34,281 nucleotides of DNA from STF1-138 sp035356975. Its GTDB lineage: Bacteria > Patescibacteriota > Patescibacteriia > UBA1558 > S5-K13. A program made the position numbers and the translations under genes. Position 1 is the first letter of the stretch; each line of letters starts with the position of its first letter. Below are positions 16,530-25,737 of the stretch, piece by piece. Below the pieces are notes generated by a model. The model worked only from the letters and a program-made list of their open reading frames with translations, made no database searches and was not told where the DNA came from. The DNA is taken from assembly GCA_035356975.1 (NCBI GenBank), contig DAORGW010000007.1, forward strand, positions 1 to 34,281, in the 5' to 3' direction.

Positions 16530-18649
16530 AAATTTTTTTAATAGGAAATGATAAAAGTGCATTAATTGATAATTCTAATACAAGAGATAGGCTTTTACAA
16601 TACTCTAAAATTACAGAAAAATATTCTATAGTTATTCCAAGTGATGAAAACAAAATCATTAAATATGACAATTTAAGCATTTATTCTTTTGGTGGGGAGA
16701 ATAAATTATTCCAAATTATAAAATTATTTATCAATTCCTGGAAATTATTAAAAAAAGAAAAATTTGACGTTATAAGCGTTCAGGATCAGTATTATCTAGC
16801 ACTTATTTCTTACCTACTTGCAAAAAAGTTTAAAATCGGATTAGAAATACAAATTCATGGTTTTGAAAAATATAATGGTCTAAGAAAAATTATAGCAAAT
16901 TTTGTAATACCACGTGCTAATGCAATAAGAGTTGTTAGCCAAAGATTAGAACAAGAATTAATTGATAAATTTAAAATTAATCAAGAGAAAATTACAGTTG
17001 TACCAATTTATTCGGAAGTCGGGACTCGGGATTTGGGACCTGGGAAAACTAGAGAGAAATTTATTTTTTTGACAATTGGAAGATTGGTAAAGGTAAAAAA
17101 TATAAAATTACAAATTAAAGCCCTAAAAAAAATAACTGAAAAATATAAAAATATAGAACTTCAAATAGTTGGTAGTGGTCCAGAAAAAGAAAATTTAGAA
17201 AATTTAGTAAAAGATTTGAATTTAGAAAGTTATGTAAAATTTTTTGGTTACCAGAAAGATTTAGAGAGTTTTTATAAAAATGCAGACGTTTTTATGCTAA
17301 CTTCTGATTATGAGGGTTGGGGATTAGTCATAATTGAAGCATTTCAATATAAATTACCAATTATAATGACAGATGTGGGCTGTGCAAATGAAATTGTAAT
17401 AAATAATGAAAATGCAATAATTATTCCCGTAAATGATTTAAATTTATTAGAAGATGCAATGATAAAAATTTATGAAAATAAAGATTTGCGAGAGAAATTT
17501 GTAAAAAATAGTGAATTTGCTTTATCAAAATTAAAAACAAAACAACAAACACTGGATTTATACAAAGAATCTTGGGAAAAGGCAAAAATAAAAATAGAAC
17601 TACTTATCCTTACACAAAAAGTTGATATAAATGATGGGGTATTGGGATTTTTTCACAGATGGGTAGAGGAGTTTTCGAAAAATTGTGAAAAACTAACTAT
17701 AATATGTCTTTATAAAGGAAAAAGTAATTTACCCCCCAATGTAAAATTATTATCTTTGGGAAAGGAAACAGGTGAAAATAAATTTAAATATATTTTTAGA
17801 TTTTATAAGTATATTTTTTGTGAGCGAAAAAATTATGACAATGTTTTTGTACATATGAATCCAGAATATATTTTTTGGGCTGCTATATTTTGGAAATTAT
17901 ATAACAAAAAAATATATTTATGGTATGTACACAAGTCAAAAAATATTTATTTGAAAGTGGCAAATATATTTGTGAAAAATATATTTACGAGTTCAAAAGA
18001 ATCTTGCAATATAAAATCTAATAAAATTGTTTATATAGGGCATGGGATAGATTCAAATTTATTTAAAAAAATAAACGTGAATAAAGATACTAATAAATTT
18101 AAAATATTATATGTTGGTAGAATATCTCCGCTCAAAAATATAGATATTTTAATTGAATCTTTTGCTGTATTAATAAACGAACTCAAAGTCAGTAATATTT
18201 ATCTAAGTATAATTGGTGATACTGTATATGAATCAGATAAAAAATATTTGGAAAATATCAAAGAAAAGATTGTTAATTATAAATTGGATAATTATGTGAA
18301 ATTTTTTGGCAATTTTACCATTGATAAAATGTCAGAAGTTTATAATATGCATGATTTAAGTGTTAATTTATCGCCAACTGGAGGTATGGATAAAACAGTA
18401 TTAGAATCATTAATATGTGAAACTCCTTGTGTAGTTTTTAATAGAGCTTTTGAAAAGATATTTGATAATTATGCAGATATTTTTATTTTAGATAATTTAA
18501 AAGCTGAGGATTTGGCAGAAAAAATCTATAATATTTATAAAAATCCTAGCGTTTTAGATATTAGACAATTATCTGATACAATAAAAAAAACATATAGTTT
18601 GGATATATTAATAAAAAATATTCTTAATAAAATAAACACAAATGATTAA
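16526..18649 (+). CDS. Double-domain glycosyltransferase (two fused GT4 units)
   Basis: 707 residues, about twice a single GT4. The first unit (1-355) contains FLTIGRLVKVKNIKLQIKAL, LQIVGSGPEKENLENLV and EGWGLVIIEAF. The second (362-707) restarts with LILTQKVDINDGVLGFFHRW and contains ILYVGRISPLKNIDILIESF, and SPTGGMDKTVLESL near its donor site. A bifunctional enzyme adding two successive sugars is the natural reading. Near residues 165-174 the first unit carries an odd GC-rich insertion (EVGTRDLGPGKT) coded by a degenerate 7-nt repeat, between the two Rossmann domains where insertions are tolerated. The gene overlaps both neighbours. Confidence 0.82.
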   Translation: MKIFLIGNDKSALIDNSNTRDRLLQYSKITEKYSIVIPSDENKIIKYDNLSIYSFGGENKLFQIIKLFINSWKLLKKEKFDVISVQDQYYLALISYLLAKKFKIGLEIQIHGFEKYNGLRKIIANFVIPRANAIRVVSQRLEQELIDKFKINQEKITVVPIYSEVGTRDLGPGKTREKFIFLTIGRLVKVKNIKLQIKALKKITEKYKNIELQIVGSGPEKENLENLVKDLNLESYVKFFGYQKDLESFYKNADVFMLTSDYEGWGLVIIEAFQYKLPIIMTDVGCANEIVINNENAIIIPVNDLNLLEDAMIKIYENKDLREKFVKNSEFALSKLKTKQQTLDLYKESWEKAKIKIELLILTQKVDINDGVLGFFHRWVEEFSKNCEKLTIICLYKGKSNLPPNVKLLSLGKETGENKFKYIFRFYKYIFCERKNYDNVFVHMNPEYIFWAAIFWKLYNKKIYLWYVHKSKNIYLKVANIFVKNIFTSSKESCNIKSNKIVYIGHGIDSNLFKKINVNKDTNKFKILYVGRISPLKNIDILIESFAVLINELKVSNIYLSIIGDTVYESDKKYLENIKEKIVNYKLDNYVKFFGNFTIDKMSEVYNMHDLSVNLSPTGGMDKTVLESLICETPCVVFNRAFEKIFDNYADIFILDNLKAEDLAEKIYNIYKNPSVLDIRQLSDTIKKTYSLDILIKNILNKINTND
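17019..17046 (+). repeat. Intragenic 7-nt-period degenerate repeat
   Basis: Four units: TCGGGAC, TCGGGAT, TTGGGAC, CTGGGAA (consensus YYGGGAN). The core 17019-17044 is 17/26 G+C in a gene otherwise around 25%. It codes for a loop in the glycosyltransferase. Confidence 0.7.
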
Positions 18650-19250
18650 TAAATATAAATTTGGTAGCTATGATACATTGGCTAGATGGAGTAGCTATTG
18701 GAATCAAATTAACGAGATATTAAAGTTGGAGCCAAAAAGTATTTTGGAAATAGGTGTCGGAAATGGTTTTTTAAAAAATTATTTTATTTCCAATCTCAAA
18801 GATATAAATTTTAAAACAATGGATATAAATCCAGATTTGAATCCTGATTATATTTCAAGTGTAGATAATATAAATTTAGGTGATAATTTATTTGATTTGG
18901 TTTGTGCTTTTGAAGTTTTGGAGCATTTGCCATTTAGTGATTTTGAAAAATGTTTAGCATCTATACATAAAATTAGTAATAAATATTGTATTATAAGTAT
19001 TCCTCATTGGGGTAGACATTTCGGCTTCAAATTGGTTTTACCATTTTTTCACGAATTAAAATTTCAATTTAAATTAGCATTTTTAGCAAAAAAACATTTT
19101 TTCAATGGGGAGCATTATTGGGAATTAGGTAAGAGCGGATTCTCATTGAAAAAAGTTAAACAGAAAATTAGTAAATATTTTTATATAAAAAATGATTTTA
19201 TTCCTTTTGAGAATCCATATCATCATTTTTTTATTTTAGAGAAAAAATAG
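18642..19250 (+). CDS. Class I SAM-dependent methyltransferase
   Basis: 202 residues. Motif I ILEIGVGNG at about 34-42, an acidic residue after strand 2 (MDINPDLNP), and FDLVCAFEVLEHLPFSD near 83-99, typical of Methyltransf_11/23 enzymes. It starts inside the last codons of the double glycosyltransferase and sits in the glycan operon, so a sugar or lipid-carrier methyltransferase is likely. Substrate unknown. Confidence 0.82.
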   Translation: MINKYKFGSYDTLARWSSYWNQINEILKLEPKSILEIGVGNGFLKNYFISNLKDINFKTMDINPDLNPDYISSVDNINLGDNLFDLVCAFEVLEHLPFSDFEKCLASIHKISNKYCIISIPHWGRHFGFKLVLPFFHELKFQFKLAFLAKKHFFNGEHYWELGKSGFSLKKVKQKISKYFYIKNDFIPFENPYHHFFILEKK

Positions 19251-19253
19251 TGT

Positions 19254-21092
19254 ATGTGTGGAATAAACGGATTTAATTTCTGTGATAGAGATTTAATAGA
19301 AAAAATGAATAAAAAAATAAAGTTTCGTGGTCCAGACGATGATGGTGTTTTTGTAGATGAAAAAATATCTTTGGGTCATGTGAGATTGTCTATTATAGAT
19401 TTGTCTGATTTCGGACATCAACCGATGGAAAGTATTGATAAAAACTATATTATTACATATAATGGTGAGCTTTATAATTTCAAAGAACTAAGAAAAGATT
19501 TAGAAAATATTGGATTTCATTTTAATTCAAATACAGATACTGAAGTGATTTTGAATTCATATATTGCTTACGGAAAAAAATGTATTGATAAATTTAATGG
19601 TATTTTTGCTTTTGCTATATGGGACAAAAAAAATGAAGAATTATTTATAGCCAGGGATCATTTTGGTATAAAACCTATTTTTTATTATTTTAAAAACAAT
19701 AAATTCATATTTTCTTCTGAAATAAAATCAATTTTAGAACATAATATAGAAAAGGAAATAGACTTAGAATCACTTGATTTATATTTCAGGTTTTTGTACA
19801 TAAATGCACCAAAAACAATTTTTAAAAATATAAAAAAATTAGAAGCGGGTCATTTTTTGACATTAAAAGATGGAAAAATAGATTTTGAAAAATATTATAA
19901 TCTATCAAATATTGAAAATAAGTATTCATATGATGAAGCAAAAGAAATTTTGAGAAATAAATTTGATAAAGCAGTGAAAAGACAATTAGTTTCTGATAGA
20001 CCTCTTGGAATTTTTCTAAGTGGAGGAATAGATTCTACGGCTATATTAGGATCTATGTCTAAACTGGTAAATCAAAAAATAAAAACATTTACTGTAAAAT
20101 TTGATACAAATGAAGAAAAATTTAATGAAGATAGTTTTTTTGCAAAGAAAAATAGCAAATATTATAACACAGAACATCATGAGCTCATTGTGAGCCCAAA
20201 GGATTTTAGAGAAAATATAGAAAATGTTGTTTATCACATGGATGATCTAGTATCTAATCCAATACAATTAGCTACATATTTGTTGTCTAGTAAAACAAAA
20301 GAGCATGTTGATGTTGTATTGGGTGGAGATGGAGGAGATGAAATATTTGGTGGCTATGATAGGTATTATTATTATAATTTGATTGATAATTTTCAAAAGA
20401 TTCCAAAGATATTGAGAGATAATAGAGTTAATTATGAAATAGCAAAATTAATTGGAAAGACAGGAGAATACAAAAAGATTAATTCTACAGGAATTGATTT
20501 ATTTTGGGAATTTGCAGCTCAAAAAGAAAGTATTATAAAGAGATTTTTAAAAGATGAGATAAGAAATTTAGATAGAAGCAAGGAAATAATTTCAAACAAG
20601 CATTTCGTCTCGGAATTTAAAAAATATGCAAATTATATGATGAAAGTAGATTTGTCTACTTGGCTTAGCGATGAATCACTTTCTAGATCTGATAAACTAA
20701 CAATGGCTTTTGCGCTTGAGCAAAGGGTTCCTATTTTAGATAAAGAGTTGGTAGACTTTGCTTTTTCTATTCCAGTTTCTTATAAATTAGATACTAAAAG
20801 ACAAGGTAAAAAAATTTTTAAAGAAGCATTAAGGGATTATTTACCTGATTATTTATATAATAAACCAAAATCAGGATGGTTTTCTCCTACGGCAAAATGG
20901 TTAAGAACAGGATTAAAAGATATGGCATATGAAGTATTATCGCCAGATTATAATACAAATACTCAGCAATTTTTTGATTTTGATGCCATAAAGAGTATTT
21001 TAGATAATCATATAGAGAAAAAGGAATATGCCCTAAACACTATTTGGTCATTAATTAATTTTCAAATTTGGTATAGGCAAAATTTTAAATAA
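19254..21092 (+). CDS. asnB: Asparagine synthase (glutamine-hydrolysing) family amidotransferase
   Basis: 612 residues, the family's full length. Met-Cys start: Cys2 is the class II glutaminase nucleophile after Met removal, with RGPDDDG, RLSIIDLS and YNGELYNF forming the glutamine pocket. The synthetase domain has the PP-loop SGGIDS at 256-261 and GGDGGDEIFGGYDRYY. Known members either make asparagine or, inside polysaccharide loci, are proposed to amidate uronic-acid sugars (WbpS-like). The location between glycan genes, with a UDP-glucuronate-epimerase-like gene nearby, favours sugar amidation, but amino-acid synthesis is not excluded. Confidence 0.9.
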   Translation: MCGINGFNFCDRDLIEKMNKKIKFRGPDDDGVFVDEKISLGHVRLSIIDLSDFGHQPMESIDKNYIITYNGELYNFKELRKDLENIGFHFNSNTDTEVILNSYIAYGKKCIDKFNGIFAFAIWDKKNEELFIARDHFGIKPIFYYFKNNKFIFSSEIKSILEHNIEKEIDLESLDLYFRFLYINAPKTIFKNIKKLEAGHFLTLKDGKIDFEKYYNLSNIENKYSYDEAKEILRNKFDKAVKRQLVSDRPLGIFLSGGIDSTAILGSMSKLVNQKIKTFTVKFDTNEEKFNEDSFFAKKNSKYYNTEHHELIVSPKDFRENIENVVYHMDDLVSNPIQLATYLLSSKTKEHVDVVLGGDGGDEIFGGYDRYYYYNLIDNFQKIPKILRDNRVNYEIAKLIGKTGEYKKINSTGIDLFWEFAAQKESIIKRFLKDEIRNLDRSKEIISNKHFVSEFKKYANYMMKVDLSTWLSDESLSRSDKLTMAFALEQRVPILDKELVDFAFSIPVSYKLDTKRQGKKIFKEALRDYLPDYLYNKPKSGWFSPTAKWLRTGLKDMAYEVLSPDYNTNTQQFFDFDAIKSILDNHIEKKEYALNTIWSLINFQIWYRQNFK

Positions 21093-21107
21093 TAAAATTT
21101 ATAAAAT

Positions 21108-22217
21108 ATGAAATTAGCATATATAGTAAACGCTAGGATTCCAACAGAAAAAGCCCATGGATATCAAATATGTAAAATGTGTGAGGCTTTTGCTAAAAAT
21201 GGGGTGAATGTTGATTTGATTGTGCCTAATAGGGCAAATGAAATTAAAGATAATTTATTCGAATATTATGGAATATTAAAAAATTTTAATATTATAAAAA
21301 TTCCAACTTTTGATATTATTTTTTTAGGTAAAATAGGATTTTTAATACAGCGATTATCATTTATAATTTTTGTAAAAATATATATTTTATTTAAAAAATA
21401 TGATATTTTATATACTAGAGATGAATTTTTAGGGCTATTATTTAAAAATTTTATATTAGAGGTTCATGCTTTACCTATAAAAATAAATAGTATAAATTTA
21501 TTTTTTTTAAAAAAAGTCAGAAAGTTTATTGTATTAACACAATACATAAAAAATGACTTAATAAATACTGGTATTGATAAAAATAATATTTTAATAGCTT
21601 CTGATTGTGTTGATATTAAAGATTTTGAGAATATAAATTATAGTAAGGATGTAATAAGAGAAAAATTAAAATTACCAGTAGATAAAAAAATAATTTTATA
21701 TGCAGGAAGTTTTTATTTATACGATTGGAAAGGTGTTGATCTTATTCTTGAGGCTTCTATGCTTTTTGGTGATGATTTTTTATTTGTACTTATTGGTGGT
21801 AATAAGGAAGAAATAGATGATATATTAAAATTATACAAAAATAAAAATTTACTTTTGATAGAAAAACAAAAGCATGAAGAAATTCCATTTTATTTAAAAG
21901 CCGCAGATGTATTGGTTTTACCAAACAAAAAAGGAGATATAACTTCAGAAAAATATACATCACCACTAAAACTTTTTGAATATATGGCAAGTGGAACTCC
22001 AATTATTGCGTCAGATTTAGATTCTATAAAAGAAATCTTAAGTGACAATAATTCTTTTATTTTTCCCGCAAATGATTTTAATGCTTTAGCAAATGGTTTG
22101 AATTTCTTATTTAATAATAAGGATTATGCATCTAAATTATCTATAAACGCTTTATTAGATGCAAAAAAATATACGTGGGACAGTAGAGTTGTTGCTATTA
22201 ATAATTTTATAAAATAA
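21108..22217 (+). CDS. GT4-type glycosyltransferase
   Basis: 369 residues. N-terminus KLAYIVNARIPTEKAHGYQI (acceptor-side GT4 loop); C-terminal domain with IILYAGSFYLYDWKGVDLIL, FVLIGGNKEEIDDILK, VLPNKKGD and SPLKLFEYMASGTPIIASD, where the Glu of LFEYMA is the second conserved acidic residue. Starts 15 nt after asnB. Cytoplasmic sugar transferase of the same operon; specificity unreadable. Confidence 0.86.
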   Translation: MKLAYIVNARIPTEKAHGYQICKMCEAFAKNGVNVDLIVPNRANEIKDNLFEYYGILKNFNIIKIPTFDIIFLGKIGFLIQRLSFIIFVKIYILFKKYDILYTRDEFLGLLFKNFILEVHALPIKINSINLFFLKKVRKFIVLTQYIKNDLINTGIDKNNILIASDCVDIKDFENINYSKDVIREKLKLPVDKKIILYAGSFYLYDWKGVDLILEASMLFGDDFLFVLIGGNKEEIDDILKLYKNKNLLLIEKQKHEEIPFYLKAADVLVLPNKKGDITSEKYTSPLKLFEYMASGTPIIASDLDSIKEILSDNNSFIFPANDFNALANGLNFLFNNKDYASKLSINALLDAKKYTWDSRVVAINNFIK

Positions 22218-22228
22218 ATATTAACAAA

Positions 22229-23050
22229 ATGAATTTTAAACATTACATAAAAAGAATTAAAGATTTTTATACAATATCTGATAATTTTGGTTATTTTTTA
22301 AATTTTATTTTTATGCATTTTTATTTTTATTTAAAAAGAAGATTTTCTTTTATGCCAAATTTTAAAATAAAATTAAAGTGTAAAAAAATAATAGATAATA
22401 AATTGAATAAATTTTTTGTTTATATTACTGATAATTCAGATTCATCAGTGTTAAATGAAATATTTGTTCAAGATGAATATAATTTTGATATCAATAGAAA
22501 TCCTAGGATTATATTTGATATTGGTGCTAATGTTGGGTTTTCTACAATTTATTTTAAATTAAAATATCCTAATTCAAAAATATATTCTTTTGAACCAGAT
22601 AAAAATACTTTTGATAAATTATTAAAAAATACATCCCAATTTCAAGATATTATATGTGTTAATGCTGCAATATCTAATGTAACAGGATTTGAGAAATTTT
22701 ATCCATACCCAGGAAGTAGTATGAGTTCTTCGCTAATAAAAAGAATAAATGAGCAAGACTCTATTATTGTAAAAAGTTATAGTATTGTAGATTTTTTGAA
22801 TGAAAATAAAATAGATTTTGTTGATTTAATTAAATTTGACGTAGAAGGTTCTGAATTTAAAATTTTTCAATCTAATGAAATATTAAATAAAATAGGAAAT
22901 TTATTTGGAGAAGTCCATTTAGATATTATGGGAAAAAAATTAGATGATTTTTTGAATTTATTCAATAATTACTCATCTTATGTCAAAGAAATTTCTAAAG
23001 AAAGAAGATATATTGTGCATTTATATAATAATAAAATTAAAAATTTATGA
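22229..23050 (+). CDS. FkbM family methyltransferase
   Basis: 273 residues. The methyltransferase core starts near residue 90: IIFDIGANVGFSTIYF (motif I), IYSFEPDKNTFDKL (motif II) and IKFDVEGSEFKIF (motif III of FkbM). The ~90 N-terminal residues are basic and aromatic, and might contact the membrane or the acceptor. FkbM enzymes O-methylate hydroxyl groups, commonly on surface sugars in glycan loci. Ends in a 4-nt ATGA overlap with the acyltransferase. Confidence 0.88.
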   Translation: MNFKHYIKRIKDFYTISDNFGYFLNFIFMHFYFYLKRRFSFMPNFKIKLKCKKIIDNKLNKFFVYITDNSDSSVLNEIFVQDEYNFDINRNPRIIFDIGANVGFSTIYFKLKYPNSKIYSFEPDKNTFDKLLKNTSQFQDIICVNAAISNVTGFEKFYPYPGSSMSSSLIKRINEQDSIIVKSYSIVDFLNENKIDFVDLIKFDVEGSEFKIFQSNEILNKIGNLFGEVHLDIMGKKLDDFLNLFNNYSSYVKEISKERRYIVHLYNNKIKNL

Positions 23051-23523
23051 AAAAAAATATTTATTTAATAATTTTTAATAAATTATTTTGGTTTAAAGTT
23101 GGTATTAGAAGTTTTATTTATAAAAAACTTTTTAAATATTTTGGAAAAGAAACCTATATTTTTGGAAAAATAAATGTTATTAATCCAGATCATATATCTA
23201 TAGGTTCAAATTCTACTATTAATGATAATTGTTTTTTGAATGCAAGAGATGAAATAATAATTGGTGATTTTGTGCACATATCACCAGGCGTTATAATTAA
23301 CACAGGATATTTAGATTATAATAATAAAATACTCAAAAATAATCATATTTCAAAATCTGTAATAATAAAAAATGGAGTATGGATTTGTTCTGGGGTTATA
23401 GTAAATCCAGGAATTACTATAGGTGAGAATTCTGTTGTTGGTGCTGGGTCTGTTGTAACAAAAGATATTCCATCAAATGTAGTTGTTGCTGGTGTTCCAG
23501 CAGAGATAATTAAAAATATTTAA
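23047..23523 (+). CDS. Hexapeptide-repeat acyltransferase
   Basis: 158 residues with left-handed beta-helix repeats in two blocks (INPDHISIGSNSTINDNC; VIVNPGITIGENSVVGAGSV) ending in VVAGVPAEIIKNI, as in WbbJ/maltose-acetyltransferase-type enzymes. Catalytic His candidates are in DFVHISPGV and KNNHIS. Probably O- or N-acetylates a sugar, using acetyl-CoA. Last gene of the plus-strand operon; its end overlaps the flippase gene on the other strand by 14 nt. Confidence 0.87.
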   Translation: MKKNIYLIIFNKLFWFKVGIRSFIYKKLFKYFGKETYIFGKINVINPDHISIGSNSTINDNCFLNARDEIIIGDFVHISPGVIINTGYLDYNNKILKNNHISKSVIIKNGVWICSGVIVNPGITIGENSVVGAGSVVTKDIPSNVVVAGVPAEIIKNI

Positions 23524-24772
23524 GACCTCTTAATTTTAGTAAATAAATAATACCAACAATAATTCTGGTAATTATTCTTGCTATTATAAGTCCAATAAGG
23601 CCATAAAAATAAGTTGCAAATAATATAAATATAATTTGTATTATAGAATTTAAGATATTTATTTTGTATAATTCTTTTGTGAGACCATGAGATTGAAGAA
23701 TTGGTAATCCAATAAAAGCAATTGGAATATTTATTAATCCAAGTGAGAATAATTGACTATAAAAAAGACTATCTAAATATTTTGGAAAAAGAATTTTGAA
23801 AATTATAGGAGATAAAAACCAATATATTAAAATAATTAAAATTACAATAATAAAAAGTTTGCCTATTTTACTGTGAATATTTTTTCTTATTTCTTCTTTT
23901 GATTTTTCAGCAAATTTTGGGAAAGCTAATGTATTTATATTTCCTAAAAATCCTTTTATTTGCTCGGGCATAGCAATAGCAATTGAATATATTGCGAGTT
24001 CTGCTGAACCAATAAATTGCCAAACCACTATTTTATCAATTTGATTTGCTATCAAAACTATTACATTCATTAAACTTAAGTGTTTGCCATAAGAAATTGT
24101 ATCAGACTCTATTTCAGAATTGAGATTTTCTTTTTTTATAGTTAATTTCAAAAATATAAGTCTCAAACTTGTATATGATATAAAATAAATTAATAGTAAT
24201 AAAAATATGTTTTTTGAAATTATCAATGTTAAGATCAATAAAACTGATGAAATTATCTGAGTTATAATATTGTATTTTGTGGCTAATTTAAAATCTTTTT
24301 TACCGTTTAGAATTGCAATATGGATATTAAAAGAATCCATAAATGGTAAAAATATAGTTGTAATGATAAAACAAATTGTTAAAGTAAAGTTTCCATTTAA
24401 GTAATAATAAATTGATATTCCAAGAGATACTAGACTTCCAATTGAGCCCCATTTTATTTTTTCTTTTAATGCAAGTTTTAGAGAACCATCAAAACCTTTA
24501 GCTACTGAACGAGTCAAGGATGTATTTATCCCAGATAGTGTAAAAATAGATAATATTCCTATCATAGATAAAATATATTTGTAGGTTCCATAAATTTCTT
24601 TTGGTAAAAAATTTGCAAAAGTTATTGCCAAAAGAAACGATGATATTGCTGATATAATTTGTCCGAGTGTAAGCCAAAATCCGTTTTTTGCGAGATATAT
24701 CATATCTGTTTGAAAAAATTTTTCAGATTTTTTTAGAATTTTGTATATTAAATTTTGTGAATTATTTAACAT
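23510..24772 (-). CDS. Lipid-linked oligosaccharide flippase (Wzx/MATE-like)
   Basis: 420 residues, hydrophobic throughout with about 12-14 predicted membrane helices. Starts with a short amphipathic N-terminus and GFWLTLGQIISAISSFLLAI. TNFLPKEIYGTYKY-like text (FANFLPKEIYGTYKYILSM) and a mid-protein DKIVVWQFIGSAELAIYSIA match polysaccharide-biosynthesis flippases. It should move the finished lipid-linked repeat across the membrane, ahead of the Wzy_C proteins. Overlaps the upstream epimerase gene by 11 nt. Confidence 0.87.
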   Translation of the reverse strand: MLNNSQNLIYKILKKSEKFFQTDMIYLAKNGFWLTLGQIISAISSFLLAITFANFLPKEIYGTYKYILSMIGILSIFTLSGINTSLTRSVAKGFDGSLKLALKEKIKWGSIGSLVSLGISIYYYLNGNFTLTICFIITTIFLPFMDSFNIHIAILNGKKDFKLATKYNIITQIISSVLLILTLIISKNIFLLLLIYFISYTSLRLIFLKLTIKKENLNSEIESDTISYGKHLSLMNVIVLIANQIDKIVVWQFIGSAELAIYSIAIAMPEQIKGFLGNINTLAFPKFAEKSKEEIRKNIHSKIGKLFIIVILIILIYWFLSPIIFKILFPKYLDSLFYSQLFSLGLINIPIAFIGLPILQSHGLTKELYKINILNSIIQIIFILFATYFYGLIGLIIARIITRIIVGIIYLLKLRGLKYF

Positions 24773-25727
24773 TGTAATATTTGATATACCAATTAATAAA
24801 ATTTTCTATTCCTGTATTCATATCTATTTTTGGATTATAATTTAACATTTTTTTTGCTTTGTCTATATTTGCACATGTTTTAATTACATCTCCATCTTGA
24901 AGGGGCATCATTTTTTGTATAGATTTTTTATTTAAACATTTTTCTATTATTTCGACAAAATTTAATAATTTTATAGGATTATTATTTCCCAAATTAAATA
25001 TTTCATAATTATAACATTTTTCTAATGCCGATATTATTCCCAAAACTATATCATCAATATAAGTAAAATCTCTCATCATTTCTCCATCATTGTATATTTC
25101 TATTTCTTTTTCCTCTAATATATTTTTTGTAAATTTAAAATAAGCCATGTCTGGTCTTCCCCATGGCCCATAAACAGTAAAGAATCTTAACCCCACAAAG
25201 TTTATGTTGTGTATTTTATGATATGCGTAGGCAATTAATTCATTTGATTTTTTTGTGGCGGCATATAGTGATATTGTTTTTTCTGTTTTTTCATTTTCTG
25301 AAAAACCTTTTTTTGGCATTTTATTTTCACCATATACAGATGAGCTGGATGCATATACAATATCTTTTATTTTGAATTTTACAGCACATTCTAGGATATT
25401 TATGAAGCCTTTTAAGTTTGATTCTTCATATATAAATGGATTTTCTGCAGAATATCTTACGCCTGCCTGAGCTGCTAGATGACATATTTTATCAATTTTA
25501 TTTTCCTGAAAAATTTTTGTTAATTTTTTATAATCAGATATGTCAATTTTATATATTTTTAAATTTTTATTATTTTTAATTTGATTAATTCTGTCAAATT
25601 TTATTTTAGGATTATAATAATCATTAAAGTTATCAATTATGATTACCTTGTGTCCTTGTGTAAGTAATTTTTTTGATAAATGGAAGCCAATAAATCCAGC
25701 ACCACCCGTAACTAATATATTTTTCAT
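24762..25727 (-). CDS. UDP-glucuronate 4-epimerase-like SDR
   Basis: 321 residues. Rossmann motif TGGAGFIG at 7-14; IDNFNDYYNPKIKFDRI; AAQAGVRYSAENPFIY; SSSSVYG; Tyr155-x3-Lys159 (YAATK); RFFTVYGPWGRPDMAYFKF; and MMRDFTYIDDIV. This string of motifs is characteristic of the UDP-glucuronate 4-epimerases (CapI/LpsL type), which interconvert UDP-glucuronate and UDP-galacturonate; relatives with other UDP-sugars exist. It provides a uronic acid donor, which the amidotransferase at 19254 could later modify. Confidence 0.86.
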   Translation of the reverse strand: MKNILVTGGAGFIGFHLSKKLLTQGHKVIIIDNFNDYYNPKIKFDRINQIKNNKNLKIYKIDISDYKKLTKIFQENKIDKICHLAAQAGVRYSAENPFIYEESNLKGFINILECAVKFKIKDIVYASSSSVYGENKMPKKGFSENEKTEKTISLYAATKKSNELIAYAYHKIHNINFVGLRFFTVYGPWGRPDMAYFKFTKNILEEKEIEIYNDGEMMRDFTYIDDIVLGIISALEKCYNYEIFNLGNNNPIKLLNFVEIIEKCLNKKSIQKMMPLQDGDVIKTCANIDKAKKMLNYNPKIDMNTGIENFINWYIKYYNVK

Positions 25728-25737
25728 ATTTTTGTTT

